Shown piece after piece: positions 1 through 10,346 of a stretch of DNA of 64,000 bases. Every line of letters starts with the position of its first letter. Position 1 is the stretch's first letter. Origin of the DNA: Alkalibacterium sp. (lineage in GTDB: Bacteria; Bacillota; Bacilli; Lactobacillales; Carnobacteriaceae_A). The notes beneath the pieces were generated by a model, which saw only the letters and a program-made list of their open reading frames with translations, was not told the DNA's origin and made no database searches. The position numbers and the translations under genes are program-made. The stretch spans positions 248,001 through 312,000 of the forward strand of contig RECC01000036.1 in NCBI GenBank assembly GCA_007692455.1, in the 5' to 3' direction.

Positions 1-1
1 C

Positions 2-232
2 TTTCAGGACGGTATCGCCCGTTACGATTTGAATATGAGTGATCAGAAGCATCAGCATCACCACCTCCTTTGTCTGAAGTGCGGTTCAATTGAAGAGGTT
101 AAACAGGATATGCTGTTTGAAATTGAACTGGAAATTGAAAGAGAATATAAATTCAAAGTTAAGGATCACCGTTTGACCTTTCATGGCTTGTGTAAAAACT
201 GCATTGCAAAACAAGAGGGCAGTGAGGGATAA
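2..232 (+). CDS. fur: Fur family transcriptional regulator, C-terminal part (5' end outside window)
   Basis: Open frame from window start, FQDGIARYDLNMSDQKHQHHHLLCLKCGSIEEV, matches Fur family metal-binding HHHH/CxxC region; upstream of xerD as in Bacillus. Confidence 0.88.
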   Translation, partial: FQDGIARYDLNMSDQKHQHHHLLCLKCGSIEEVKQDMLFEIELEIEREYKFKVKDHRLTFHGLCKNCIAKQEGSEG

Positions 233-234
233 CT

Positions 235-1134
235 ATGCTGAATCATACAGCTCTTGAAGATTATTTAGTATTTTTAAAAATTGAAAAAGGTCTCTCGCTC
301 AACACAGTTGAAAGTTATAAACGGGACATCACTCATTACTTGAATTACCTAGAAAAATATTCTATAAAGGATTGGGAGGAGATTGACCGCTATATTCTTC
401 TCTCTTTCTTTAGTGATGAACGAAAATCAAAAAAATCAGACAACACCATTATCCGCGAGTTTTCGAGCCTACGTAAATTTCATCAGTTTTTGAAACAGGA
501 AGGCTACACTAAAGAAGACCCCATGTTGTATGTGCAGACGCCAAAAAAGTCGGATACCTTACCAAAAATCATTTCGATGGATCAGGTTGAAGTTTTACTG
601 AATTCCCCGGATACTACAAAGCCTTTAGGAATTAGAGATCGGGCTATTATAGAAGTGTTGTACGCTACAGGTCTGCGCATATCTGAGCTGATAGATTTAA
701 CGACCGAAGAAGTACACCTCTCAATGAAACTCATCCAGGTTGTCGGTAAAGGCAATAAAGAACGCCTGATACCCATTGGGGAGCTGGGTACATACTGGCT
801 TGATTATTATATGAATCATGCCCGACCTCACCTGCTAAATAAATCTGAAAAAGACACGACAGTGATTTTTCTCAATTCAAGAGGCAGACCCTTATCGAGG
901 CAGGGAGTCTGGAAAAAGCTGAAGCAGCTTTCCCGTGAAGCAGGTATACAGTCTTCCATTACTCCGCATACTTTGAGACACTCCTTTGCTACACACTTGC
1001 TCGAAAATGGTGCAGACTTGAGAGTGGTACAAGAACTGCTGGGTCATTCCAATATCTCTACAACACAAATATACACTCATATTACCAAGCACCGCCTGAA
1101 AGATGTCTACTCACAGTTTCACCCAAGAGCCTGA
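235..1134 (+). CDS. xerD: Tyrosine recombinase XerD
   Basis: SAM-like N-terminal domain plus TGLRISEL, HTLRHSFATHLLENGADLRVVQELLGHSNISTTQIYTH catalytic motifs. Confidence 0.93.
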   Translation: MLNHTALEDYLVFLKIEKGLSLNTVESYKRDITHYLNYLEKYSIKDWEEIDRYILLSFFSDERKSKKSDNTIIREFSSLRKFHQFLKQEGYTKEDPMLYVQTPKKSDTLPKIISMDQVEVLLNSPDTTKPLGIRDRAIIEVLYATGLRISELIDLTTEEVHLSMKLIQVVGKGNKERLIPIGELGTYWLDYYMNHARPHLLNKSEKDTTVIFLNSRGRPLSRQGVWKKLKQLSREAGIQSSITPHTLRHSFATHLLENGADLRVVQELLGHSNISTTQIYTHITKHRLKDVYSQFHPRA

Positions 1135-1168
1135 TTCTTAAAATTGACTAACAATATGCTTAAATTAA

Positions 1169-1201
1169 AAGGCAAGGAACAACGGTTTTCTTGCTTTTTT
1201 A
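1169..1201 (+). terminator. Rho-independent terminator after xerD
   Basis: aaggcaaggaa-caacgg-ttttcttgctttttt stem-loop and T run. Confidence 0.6.
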
Positions 1202-1248
1202 TGACGGCTGATTTATTCTGAAAGAAAGACTCACAAGGAGGAAAAAAC

Positions 1249-2418
1249 ATGTCATTTAAACGGATACACTTACTGGTCATGGATTCTGTTGGTATAGGCG
1301 AAGCGCCTGATGCAAAGGAATTTAATGACGAAGGTTCGAATACACTTGGTCACATCGCTGAGGAAGCAGGACTGTCCATCCCTAACCTGCAGTCGCTTGG
1401 TCTTGGGAATATTGCACCAATTAAGGGTGTCGACCCTGTCGATGATACGAAAGGGTACTACACTAAACTGGAAGAAGTATCGGTAGGCAAAGATACGATG
1501 ACAGGTCACTGGGAAATAACTGGTTTAAACATTCAGACACCATTTCGCGTATTTCCTGACGGTTTTCCAGAAGAGCTGATTGATAAAATCGAAACACACA
1601 CAGGCAGAAAAATTGTAGCCAACCGCCCGGCTTCAGGTACAGAAATAATTGATGAATTTGGTGAACATCAGATGGAAACAGGTGATTTAATAGTTTATAC
1701 TTCTGCGGACCCTGTTTTACAGATAGCTGCACATGAAGACATTATTCCTCTTGATGAACTGTATTCAATTTGTGAGTATGTCAGAGAAATTACCAAAGAA
1801 GAGCCGTACATGATTGGCCGAATTATAGCCCGTCCATATGTTGGAGAACCTGGCAAATTCAAGCGTACAAGCAACCGACATGACTATGCACTGGATCCGT
1901 TTGGGGACACAGTACTGGATTACCTTGAGGAGGGCGGCAAAGACGTTATTGCAATTGGTAAAATCAATGATATTTTTAATGGTCAGGGTATTACCGATTC
2001 TGTTCGTACCGAGTCCAATATGGATGGTGTAGATAAACTGATTGATGTAATGAAAAGAGACTTCAATGGTCTGAGTTTCACCAACCTCGTTGATTTCGAC
2101 GCCTTGTTTGGGCATAGAAGAGATGTCGTGGGCTACAAGGAAGCCTTGGAAGAATTTGATGCACGGATTCCAGAACTGCTCGACGCTCTGCAAGAAGATG
2201 ATCTTCTTATGATAACTGCCGACCATGGGAACGACCCTACTCAACCAGGTACCGATCATACCAGAGAGTATGTCCCACTATTAGTTACTGGACCTAAACT
2301 CAAAGAGTCTAAAGAATTGCCTCAAGGTTATTTTGCTGACATCAGTGCAACCATTGCCGACAACTTCGGGGTGAAGAAAACTGGTTTTGGTGAGAGTTTC
2401 CTGGATTTACTAAAATAA
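1249..2418 (+). CDS. deoB: Phosphopentomutase
   Basis: [29 protein letters not shown] motifs; SD aaggagg. Confidence 0.95.
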   Translation: MSFKRIHLLVMDSVGIGEAPDAKEFNDEGSNTLGHIAEEAGLSIPNLQSLGLGNIAPIKGVDPVDDTKGYYTKLEEVSVGKDTMTGHWEITGLNIQTPFRVFPDGFPEELIDKIETHTGRKIVANRPASGTEIIDEFGEHQMETGDLIVYTSADPVLQIAAHEDIIPLDELYSICEYVREITKEEPYMIGRIIARPYVGEPGKFKRTSNRHDYALDPFGDTVLDYLEEGGKDVIAIGKINDIFNGQGITDSVRTESNMDGVDKLIDVMKRDFNGLSFTNLVDFDALFGHRRDVVGYKEALEEFDARIPELLDALQEDDLLMITADHGNDPTQPGTDHTREYVPLLVTGPKLKESKELPQGYFADISATIADNFGVKKTGFGESFLDLLK

Positions 2419-2444
2419 TGACTGATATTAAAGGAGAACACACT

Positions 2445-3266
2445 ATGAATACAAATTATTTAGAAGCGGTAGAGAAAGCAGCTTCATTTCTGAAGGATAA
2501 AGGAATGCAGACACCTCAAATAGGACTGATTCTTGGATCAGGCTTAGGTGAATTGGCAGATGAGGCAACTGATACGATAGAAGTAGCGTATGAGAATATC
2601 CCGGGGTTTCCGGTATCAACTGTAGAAGGGCATGCAGGAAAGCTGGTATATGGTGATTTAGGCGGTAAAAAAGTACTGGCCATGCAGGGGCGCTTTCATT
2701 ACTATGAAGGTTATTCGCTCAAAGAAGTAACATTTCCAGTTAGAGTCATGAAAGCTTTGGGTGTCAGCTCATTGGTGGTAACCAATGCTGCAGGAGGAGT
2801 GAATGAAAACTTCACACCGGGAGACTTGATGATTATTACTGATCACATCAACTTGACGAGTGACAATCCATTGCTTGGACCAAATAACAATGATTTGGGT
2901 CCACGATTTACAGATATGAGTGAAGCGTATGATAAAGGTTACCAGTCTCTTATTGAAGCTGCGGGTGAAGAAAACGGCCTGTCTGTTCAAAAAGGCGTCT
3001 ACCTTGGCTTGGCGGGACCGACCTATGAAACACCAGCTGAAGTTCGCATGATTAGAACCTTAGGTGGCGATGCAGTCGGGATGTCAACTGTACCCGAAGT
3101 CATCGTTGCAAGACATGCAGGACTAAAAGTCGCAGGTATTTCATGCATTACAAACTTTGCTGCAGGCTTGCAGGAAAGTCTGAACCATGATGAAGTAGTT
3201 GAAGTAACGACTCGTGTCCGTGAATCATTTAAATCTTTAGTCAAGACGCTTATAGAAAAAATGTAA
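2445..3266 (+). CDS. punA: Purine-nucleoside phosphorylase
   Basis: GLILGSGLGELAD, QGRFHYYEGY, GVNENFTPGDLM motifs; start after aaggagaa SD. Confidence 0.93.
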   Translation: MNTNYLEAVEKAASFLKDKGMQTPQIGLILGSGLGELADEATDTIEVAYENIPGFPVSTVEGHAGKLVYGDLGGKKVLAMQGRFHYYEGYSLKEVTFPVRVMKALGVSSLVVTNAAGGVNENFTPGDLMIITDHINLTSDNPLLGPNNNDLGPRFTDMSEAYDKGYQSLIEAAGEENGLSVQKGVYLGLAGPTYETPAEVRMIRTLGGDAVGMSTVPEVIVARHAGLKVAGISCITNFAAGLQESLNHDEVVEVTTRVRESFKSLVKTLIEKM

Positions 3267-3300
3267 ATTCAAGCTTGATAATTAATAATAAATAACCTTC

Positions 3301-3342
3301 GAGGATGTTTCAAAGAGTGCATTTGAAACATTCTCTTTTTTT
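3301..3342 (+). terminator. Terminator after punA
   Basis: gaggatgtttcaaa-gagtgc-atttgaaacattctcttttttt. Confidence 0.85.
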
Positions 3343-3501
3343 GGAATTAGTAAAGGTATTCAATGAAATCTGTCTGATACTCAGCTAATAAATCAAGGTT
3401 TGATTTTTAACTGAGATGTAGGTATGATAGTCATGAATGATTCTTTCAGATAGTTGAATAATTATAATAGTAATAACTCAATAATAGAAATGTGGGATAA
3501 A

Positions 3502-4839
3502 ATGACTAGTACAGATTTCAATAAAAGATTGATGGATGGCATGACCATCAGTGAAGAAAATCATCTGAAGATAAACGGAGTAGATACTGTCGCACTTGCT
3601 GAGAAATACGGAACGCCTCTTTACGTATACGATATTGATCTGGTTTTAAATAAAATCCGGTCGTTTAAAGATGCCTTTAAATGTTATGAAAAAAAGACCC
3701 AAGTAGCGTATGCCAGTAAAGCATTTTCTTCTCTTGCCTTGTATGAAAGACTGGCAGGTGAAGATGTATCTCTTGATGTAGTCTCAGGTGGAGAGCTGTA
3801 TCTGGCACTAAAAGCTGGGTTTCCTGCGGACAGAATTCATTTCCACGGCAATAACAAATCTTCCCGCGAATTGAGAGAAGCCATTGCTAATGGTATTGGT
3901 TGTATAGTACTAGACAATTTTATTGAACTGACTATGCTGGAAGAAATCACTGAACAGCTTCAAAAAAACATCAATGTGCTGATTAGAGTGACTCCGGGTA
4001 TTCATGCGCACACGCATGACTACATTTCAACAGGGCAGGAGGATTCCAAATTTGGTTTTGATTTGGCTTCCGGCCAGGTCGAAAAGGTCATAGAGCGACT
4101 TATGTCGTCAACTTACATTAATGCGATTGGTCTCCATGCTCATATCGGTTCCCAAATATTTGAAGTAAGCGGGTATGAAGCTGTTATAGATAAACTGATG
4201 AAAAAAGCAGATGAATGGCGTTCAACCTATCAGTTTAATCTGGAAGTGTTAAATGTAGGTGGAGGGTTCGGTATTCGTTATGTTGAAAACGACGCACCAT
4301 TATCCTTGAGTGTATTTGCAGAAGCCATTATGACTGCTGTAAAAAAATCTTCAAATGAACTGAATCTTGAGCTGCCGGAGATTTGGATTGAACCTGGAAG
4401 AAGTATAGTAGGAGAAGCTGGAACGACTCTCTATACAGTCGGAACAGAAAAAGAGATTCCAGAGGTCAGAAAATATATTTCTGTTGACGGTGGAATGGCC
4501 GACAACATTCGTCCTGCTTTATATCAGGCGACTTACACGGGTGTATTAGCGAACAGGGTAAATGATGACTCTGTTGAAAAGGTATCAGTTGCAGGCAAGG
4601 CGTGTGAAAGTGGCGATATGCTGATTTGGGATATCGAGTTGCCTGAGATCAACCAAAGTGATATTTTAGCTGTTTTCAGCACAGGGGCATATGGCTATTC
4701 AATGGCAAGTAATTATAACAGGCTCCCACGCCCAGCGGTCGTTTTTCTGGAAAATGGTGAAGATTCACTGGCCATTAGAAGAGAAACGTATGATGACTAT
4801 CTTAATTTAGAAATCAGTCATGCTGACAGGACGAAATAA
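3502..4839 (+). CDS. lysA: Diaminopimelate decarboxylase
   Basis: YVYDIDLVLNKIR, AYASKAFSS, HIGSQIFE, GGGFGIRY, EPGRSIV, CESGD motifs; exact start uncertain (track ORF begins 3454). Confidence 0.93.
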   Translation: MTSTDFNKRLMDGMTISEENHLKINGVDTVALAEKYGTPLYVYDIDLVLNKIRSFKDAFKCYEKKTQVAYASKAFSSLALYERLAGEDVSLDVVSGGELYLALKAGFPADRIHFHGNNKSSRELREAIANGIGCIVLDNFIELTMLEEITEQLQKNINVLIRVTPGIHAHTHDYISTGQEDSKFGFDLASGQVEKVIERLMSSTYINAIGLHAHIGSQIFEVSGYEAVIDKLMKKADEWRSTYQFNLEVLNVGGGFGIRYVENDAPLSLSVFAEAIMTAVKKSSNELNLELPEIWIEPGRSIVGEAGTTLYTVGTEKEIPEVRKYISVDGGMADNIRPALYQATYTGVLANRVNDDSVEKVSVAGKACESGDMLIWDIELPEINQSDILAVFSTGAYGYSMASNYNRLPRPAVVFLENGEDSLAIRRETYDDYLNLEISHADRTK

Positions 4840-4853
4840 TAGGAGGGCTGCAC

Positions 4854-5219
4854 ATGCTCATTAGATATAAACCGGATTATCAGAAAATCACCATGGGCCT
4901 GCTGTCTTATGTACCCGATCTTAAAGAAACCAGTCGATTGACCAATGAAATGCAATGGTATGATCAGGAAGAAAACAGACAGTTGTTTTTATGGAAGAGT
5001 CAGGAAACTGGAGACTTGGCTGGTGTTATTGGCATTGAAGAAGAGGATGAAATTATTCTCCTTAGACATATAGCGATTAACCCGTCCTATCGTGATGAAG
5101 GTATGGCTTACAGTATGCTTGATGCACTAAATAAGACATGTTCACCTAAGAGAATTGTAGGGACACTGGAAACAGCCTCTCTTATCACTAAATGGCAGAG
5201 AGAGACAGAAAAACCTTAA
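4854..5219 (+). CDS. ribT: RibT-like GNAT N-acetyltransferase
   Basis: MLIRYKPDYQKITMGLLSYVPDLK with GNAT-like LLRHIAINPSYRDEGMAYSML; position next to scpA as in Bacillus. Confidence 0.75.
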   Translation: MLIRYKPDYQKITMGLLSYVPDLKETSRLTNEMQWYDQEENRQLFLWKSQETGDLAGVIGIEEEDEIILLRHIAINPSYRDEGMAYSMLDALNKTCSPKRIVGTLETASLITKWQRETEKP

Positions 5220-5228
5220 AAAGTAGGA

Positions 5229-5978
5229 ATGATGATGAATGAGAAATGGCAAGTCAATTTAGAGATTTTTGAAGGTCCTTTAGATTTGCTTTTACATCTG
5301 ATTAATAAATTTGAAATTGATATTTATGATATTCCGATTAAAGACATCACAGACCAGTATTTAAGTTATATTCGTGCCATGCAGTTTCTGCAGCTGGACG
5401 TTGCGGGAGAATATTTAGTTATGGCAGCGACGCTGATGTCCATAAAAAGTCAGCTGCTTCTCCCAAGAAATGAAGAATGGGAAGAAGAGAGTGAAGCTTT
5501 TGAAGTTGAAGAAGACTCTTTAGAAACACTTCAACAGAAGCTTTTGGAGTACCGGAAATTTAAGTATGCTTCTCAGAAATTGTCAGAAAACAGAAAAGCC
5601 AGAGAAGACTATTTTTCAAAAAATCATTCTGATCTGACTCATTACCAGCAGGCCGTTCCTTTAGCTGAAGGCGAACTTGCTATAGAAGATCTGATCGGAG
5701 CTTTCGGAGAGCTACTGAAGAAAAAAGAATGGCTTGAACCGAAGCCGAACACAATTGAATTGGAAGAAGTAACCATCAGCGAAAAAATCGCCTGGCTGGA
5801 AAGTAAATTCAGTAAACAACGAAGAAGAATCTCTTTTAGAACACTGCTGAATATACCGACAAAGAAAGAGTTTATTGTTACGTTTTTGGCGGTGCTCGAG
5901 TTGATTAAAGAAAATAAACTGTTAATTGAGCAGTTTGAAAGTTTCGGCGAAATATACTTAAGCTCAGTGAGTGCTTAA
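5229..5978 (+). CDS. scpA: Segregation and condensation protein A
   Basis: FEGPLDLLLHLINKFEIDIYDIPIKDITDQYL. Confidence 0.95.
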   Translation: MMMNEKWQVNLEIFEGPLDLLLHLINKFEIDIYDIPIKDITDQYLSYIRAMQFLQLDVAGEYLVMAATLMSIKSQLLLPRNEEWEEESEAFEVEEDSLETLQQKLLEYRKFKYASQKLSENRKAREDYFSKNHSDLTHYQQAVPLAEGELAIEDLIGAFGELLKKKEWLEPKPNTIELEEVTISEKIAWLESKFSKQRRRISFRTLLNIPTKKEFIVTFLAVLELIKENKLLIEQFESFGEIYLSSVSA

Positions 5979-5996
5979 TGAAAGGGTCTATCTAGT

Positions 5997-6551
5997 ATGA
6001 AAGAATTAGCTGCGTATGAGGCATTGTTATTTATAGCAGGTGAAGAAGGACTGAAGCTGGAGGAGCTAGCTCAACTGACCCGCTCTACTGCGGATCATGT
6101 CAGTGTCTCTTTGGATAAATTAAAGAGTAAATACGAAGCGGATGAGAACTCCGGTCTGACATTGATTGAAACAGCGGACAATGTACGTTTAGTTACAAAA
6201 AAATCATTTTCACCACTTATTCAATTATATGCTCAATCACCATTAAGCAAGCAACTTAGCAAGGCGTCGATTGAGACCTTGGCTGTCATCGCGTACAAAC
6301 AGCCCATAACACGAATGGAGATTGAGGAAATTAGAGGAGTTCAGTTGTCCTCCAGTCTTCAAAAATTAAAATTAAGACAGTTAATCCAGGAAATCGGTAG
6401 ACTGGATGCCCCTGGCAAGCCGGTTTTATATGGAACGACCGAGTACTTTCTTGATTATTTCGGTCTGAATGATTTGACTGAATTACCAGAATTGGAAGTT
6501 GAAGAAGAACTGACAAGCCAGAGTTTGTTTGATGATATTACAGAATTTTAA
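5997..6551 (+). CDS. scpB: Segregation and condensation protein B
   Basis: LAVIAYKQPITRMEIEEIRGV...GRLDAPGKPVLYGTTEYFLDYFGL. Confidence 0.95.
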   Translation: MKELAAYEALLFIAGEEGLKLEELAQLTRSTADHVSVSLDKLKSKYEADENSGLTLIETADNVRLVTKKSFSPLIQLYAQSPLSKQLSKASIETLAVIAYKQPITRMEIEEIRGVQLSSSLQKLKLRQLIQEIGRLDAPGKPVLYGTTEYFLDYFGLNDLTELPELEVEEELTSQSLFDDITEF

Positions 6552-6585
6552 TAAGAGCTTCACATTATTTGGAGGAAATTAACTA

Positions 6586-7305
6586 ATGGAACGTTTACAG
6601 AAAGTAATGGCTCATGCAGGAATTGCGTCTAGAAGAGCCTCTGAAAAACTAATTAAAGAAGGTCGCGTAAAAGTTAACGGTGAAGTGGTCACAGAAATGG
6701 GATTGAACGTTTCAAAAAACGATACAATTGAAGTGGACAGTATTCCGATTACACAGGAACAGACACTTTATTTCCTCTTGAATAAACCAAGAGGGGTTAT
6801 TTCAAGTGCGGTAGACCCCAAGGGAAGAAAAACAGTAGTAGATTTTTTTCCATCTGTCGAGCAAAGAATTTATCCAGTAGGCAGGCTTGATTACGATACA
6901 ACGGGAGTGATTTTGCTTACCAATGATGGAGAACTGACTAATAAGCTGACTCATCCCACGTACGGAGTCGAGAAAACCTATGTTGCAAAAGTTACTGGTC
7001 TTATTGATAAAAAAGCCATCAAAACGCTTGAAAAAGGTGTGGTCATTGACGATTATAAGACCCAGCCGGCTAAAGCACGAATTTTGGATATCAATCCTAC
7101 AAGTAAAACAAGTCTTGTTGAATTGACTATTCATGAAGGCAAAAATCATCAGGTTAAGAAAATGTTGATGTCTGTCGGCTTTCCAGTAGAAAAACTGACT
7201 CGTGAAAAATACGCCTTTTTGACAACCGACGGACTTCAGTCAGGTGAATGGCGTGAATTGAAGGGCTTTGAAGTCAGTAAACTAAAACTCCTAGTAGATG
7301 ATTAA
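6586..7305 (+). CDS. rluB: Pseudouridine synthase (RluB/RsuA family)
   Basis: S4 domain MERLQKVMAHAGIASRRASEKLI and GRLDYDTTGVILLTNDGEL. Confidence 0.93.
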   Translation: MERLQKVMAHAGIASRRASEKLIKEGRVKVNGEVVTEMGLNVSKNDTIEVDSIPITQEQTLYFLLNKPRGVISSAVDPKGRKTVVDFFPSVEQRIYPVGRLDYDTTGVILLTNDGELTNKLTHPTYGVEKTYVAKVTGLIDKKAIKTLEKGVVIDDYKTQPAKARILDINPTSKTSLVELTIHEGKNHQVKKMLMSVGFPVEKLTREKYAFLTTDGLQSGEWRELKGFEVSKLKLLVDD

Positions 7306-7438
7306 TAGCATATTAACGCTTAAAAACTAAATTGTTGGAAGTATGGGCAGTCTTTAGTTATAATTAAAAGCAAGATAGTTTAATGACAGACATAATATGC
7401 AAATAACAACCTACTATGATTTAGAGGAGTGTCTTAAA

Positions 7439-8188
7439 GTGACGGATGAAAAGGTTCAGGAAAACGAAAAAAAATTATTAGTAGTGGATGATGAAGATAG
7501 AATCAGACGCTTATTAAAAATGTATCTTGAAAAAGCTGATTACAGTATAGACGAAGCTGAGAATGGCCAGCAGGCACTCGAGATGGCAATGGAAAATGAC
7601 TATGATCTTATTCTTCTGGATGTTATGATGCCGGAGATGGATGGCGTTGAAGTTGCTGAAGAAATCAGAAAAGAAAAAGACACGCCAATCATGATGCTGA
7701 CGGCCAAAGGCGAAGAATTAAACCGTATTCAAGGGTTTGAAGCCGGTGTAGATGATTACATTGTGAAACCATTTAGTCCGCGTGAAATAGTCCTGCGTGT
7801 TGCGGCCATTATAAAACGAACCAAATCAGGCTCAGGGGCTTCAGGCGGCAATGCCGAAGTAACCGATACGTTGAAGCTTCCGCATCTAGAAATCGATAAC
7901 GACTCGAGAAGGGTAACTGCAGATGGTAAGGCAGTAAATCTGACACCGAAAGAATATGACCTGCTGCATTATCTGATGTCGGCACCGGATCAGATTTTCG
8001 GGAGAGAGCAGCTGCTGCGTGAAGTATGGAAGTATGAATTCTTCGGAGATTTGCGTACAGTAGACACTCACGTTAAAAGACTTAGAGAAAAACTTAAGAA
8101 AGAATCTGACATTGCAGCTAAAATGATTGAAACAGTCTGGGGATTAGGATACAAACTTAATTCATATCCTCACGAAGAAGAGGAGTAA
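7439..8188 (+). CDS. resD: OmpR-family response regulator, ResD-like
   Basis: REC domain LLVVDDEDRIRRLL/LLDVMMPEMDG, winged helix C-terminus; GTG start after gaggag. Confidence 0.82.
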   Translation: MTDEKVQENEKKLLVVDDEDRIRRLLKMYLEKADYSIDEAENGQQALEMAMENDYDLILLDVMMPEMDGVEVAEEIRKEKDTPIMMLTAKGEELNRIQGFEAGVDDYIVKPFSPREIVLRVAAIIKRTKSGSGASGGNAEVTDTLKLPHLEIDNDSRRVTADGKAVNLTPKEYDLLHYLMSAPDQIFGREQLLREVWKYEFFGDLRTVDTHVKRLREKLKKESDIAAKMIETVWGLGYKLNSYPHEEEE

Positions 8189-8193
8189 AAGGA

Positions 8194-9984
8194 ATGAAAC
8201 TAAATGTAGTCGCAATAAGAATATGGCTGATTACATTCGGGATTACTCTATTCTCTTTCATAGCCACTACTGTATTTTATGGTGTGTTTTATTCTCAGCA
8301 AATTAAAGATAATATGTTGAATGACTTTGAAGAAATAATAATTAATGTGGAGCGCCTGGCTATAGGGGATCCACATTTTTTAGTAGAGAATATTGAACCG
8401 ATAAATAATTTGCACTCAAGCATTCATTTTGCTTTATTGAATGAAGGAAACCAGGAGTGGATTTACCCGTTTTCAGACGATGTCCTGGAGATAATGGAGA
8501 ATAAACCGGATATTTTGGAGAATTTTGATGTGACAGAGCCCACAGATATTCGGACAGATCGAGACGATACGTTAAGATACAATATCCCGTATGTGTTTCA
8601 CGTGCAGCCGGCAGAATATGAGGGAGATCAACTGCTTCTTTACTCCTATGCTGACCTCTCTTATTTGATTATGATTGAACGCCGTATGGCCTATGTAATA
8701 GGTGCTTTAGTTGTCTTACATATGCTTATAGCTGCTTACTACTATAATTACTTAAAGAAAAATATATCTGAACCGATAAATGCCATGACTAATATTGCCT
8801 TTGATTTTGCCCGGGATGATTTCAGCCATCAATTGCCGATATCCGGAAGAGATGACTTGTCTGAACTGGCTATGGCCATGAATAAAATGGGTCATTCCCT
8901 CGAAACAAATCGCACGGTTGTCAAACAGGAAAAAGAACTTCTAGCGCATATTATGGATAATATTGAAACAGGTATTTTGTATTACGACTCTGACTTGACA
9001 CTCTTGCTGTCCAATCCTGTTGGGGATTTATTTTTAACCCAATATCAGATTGATAAGGCTAATTTCGCAGATGAGAAAGAGTTTGTAGACCTTGAAAATA
9101 AATTGGATGAAGTGATTGAAACAAATACTATTCAAGAATTTACTATTGAAATGGAAGAATCCTACCACGATGTGACTATTCTTCCTCTGACAGACGATTA
9201 CACGAATGATTTGAGGGGTGTTCTGGTATCTACTAAAGACCTGACCAAAGAACACAGACTCGATAAAATGCGTGTGGATTTCATCAATAATATTTCGCAC
9301 GAATTGCGCACGCCTTTGGTTATGGTTCAGGGATACAGTGAAGCCATACTGGACGATATTGCTGAAAGTGTTGAAGAGAAAAAAGAAATGGCCAGCATTA
9401 TTAGAGATGAATCTCAAAGAATGAGCCGTATGGTGAATGAAATGCTTGATTTATCAAGGATGGAAGCCGGTTATATCGAATTACAGAAAACAGAAGTGAA
9501 TGTAAATAAATATTTGAGGAGCCTGCTGTTCCGCTTTGACAAAATGGCTAATGAAGCCGAAGTGTCTCTTCAACTTGACCTTACGAAAGACACTGTCAAT
9601 TTAACTATGGATAGAGATAAAATGGATCAGGTTTTCGTTAATCTAATTAACAATGCCATCAGACATACCAGTATGACTGACAAAGACGAAAAAGTCGTCT
9701 CCCTTCAGTTGCTGAACGAAGAGGAATTGGATGAAGTAGTTATGATTGTTAAAGATACGGGTACTGGGATTCCGGAAGACGATCTGCCGTTTATATTTGA
9801 TCGGTTCTTTAAGGCGGACAAATCCCGGAATAACTATTCTTATAATACTAATGGAACAGGCATCGGCTTATCCCTTGTGCAAAATATCATAGAAGCACAT
9901 GGTGGCTATGTTGAGGTTGAATCAAAATTACACAAAGGTGCTTCTTTTATCATTCATATCCCCAAGAAGGCTGAAACAGAGTAA
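8194..9984 (+). CDS. resE: Sensor histidine kinase, ResE-like (HAMP, PAS-like, HisKA, HATPase)
   Basis: NNISHELRTPLVMVQGYSEA H box, NLINNAIRHT N box, DTGTGIPEDDLPFIFDRFF G box. Confidence 0.83.
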   Translation: MKLNVVAIRIWLITFGITLFSFIATTVFYGVFYSQQIKDNMLNDFEEIIINVERLAIGDPHFLVENIEPINNLHSSIHFALLNEGNQEWIYPFSDDVLEIMENKPDILENFDVTEPTDIRTDRDDTLRYNIPYVFHVQPAEYEGDQLLLYSYADLSYLIMIERRMAYVIGALVVLHMLIAAYYYNYLKKNISEPINAMTNIAFDFARDDFSHQLPISGRDDLSELAMAMNKMGHSLETNRTVVKQEKELLAHIMDNIETGILYYDSDLTLLLSNPVGDLFLTQYQIDKANFADEKEFVDLENKLDEVIETNTIQEFTIEMEESYHDVTILPLTDDYTNDLRGVLVSTKDLTKEHRLDKMRVDFINNISHELRTPLVMVQGYSEAILDDIAESVEEKKEMASIIRDESQRMSRMVNEMLDLSRMEAGYIELQKTEVNVNKYLRSLLFRFDKMANEAEVSLQLDLTKDTVNLTMDRDKMDQVFVNLINNAIRHTSMTDKDEKVVSLQLLNEEELDEVVMIVKDTGTGIPEDDLPFIFDRFFKADKSRNNYSYNTNGTGIGLSLVQNIIEAHGGYVEVESKLHKGASFIIHIPKKAETE

Positions 9985-10015
9985 ATAAACATTGTGCATA
10001 AACGAACAAATCATC

Positions 10016-10044
10016 TTGACAAGACAAGCATAATTGATTATACT
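10016..10044 (+). promoter_or_regulatory. Sigma-70-type promoter driving the FMN riboswitch/ribU
   Basis: TTGACA-17 nt-TATACT. Confidence 0.8.
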
Positions 10045-10071
10045 AACTATGAAATTAAAAATTATATGATT

Positions 10072-10184
10072 CATCTTCAGGGGCAGGGTGCAATTCCCTA
10101 CCGGTGGTATAGTCCACGAGCGACGCAAGTTGCTGAACTGGTTAAATTCCAGTACCGACAGTATAGTCTGGATAAAGAAGATGG
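10072..10184 (+). ncRNA. FMN riboswitch (RFN element)
   Basis: catcttcaggggcagggtgcaattccctaccggtggtatagtccacgagcg...ccagtaccgacagtatagtctggataaagaagatgg matches RFN consensus. Confidence 0.97.
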
Positions 10185-10215
10185 AGCTTTTGACCGAATA
10201 CAATTCTGTCTTTTT

Positions 10216-10258
10216 GCTCTGTTTGTGACCTGAAGTGGGGTGCAAGCAGAGCTTTTTT
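10216..10258 (+). terminator. Riboswitch-associated terminator
   Basis: gctctgtttg...caagcagagcttttttg stem plus T run before ribU. Confidence 0.85.
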
Positions 10259-10346
10259 GACCTCATTTCTCACACAGAAAGCAAATTGAATAGTATCGCA
10301 GAAAAGTTCACCCTAAGTAGGATGAATCCTTCCAGGAGGATTTATT

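Noticed and set aside
235-1134. Tyrosine recombinase as evidence of an integrated element
   Set aside because: It is chromosomal XerD in conserved fur-xerD-deoB synteny; no att repeats or cargo genes.
1765-2259. Long minus-strand ORF (164 aa) inside deoB
   Set aside because: Lies wholly antisense to a well-supported core enzyme, lacks an SD and recognisable domain; shadow ORF.
3343-3501. Lysine riboswitch or T-box upstream of lysA
   Set aside because: No L-box or T-box consensus (AGGGTGGNACCGCG) found; only a short aaatcaa-ggt-ttgattt hairpin.
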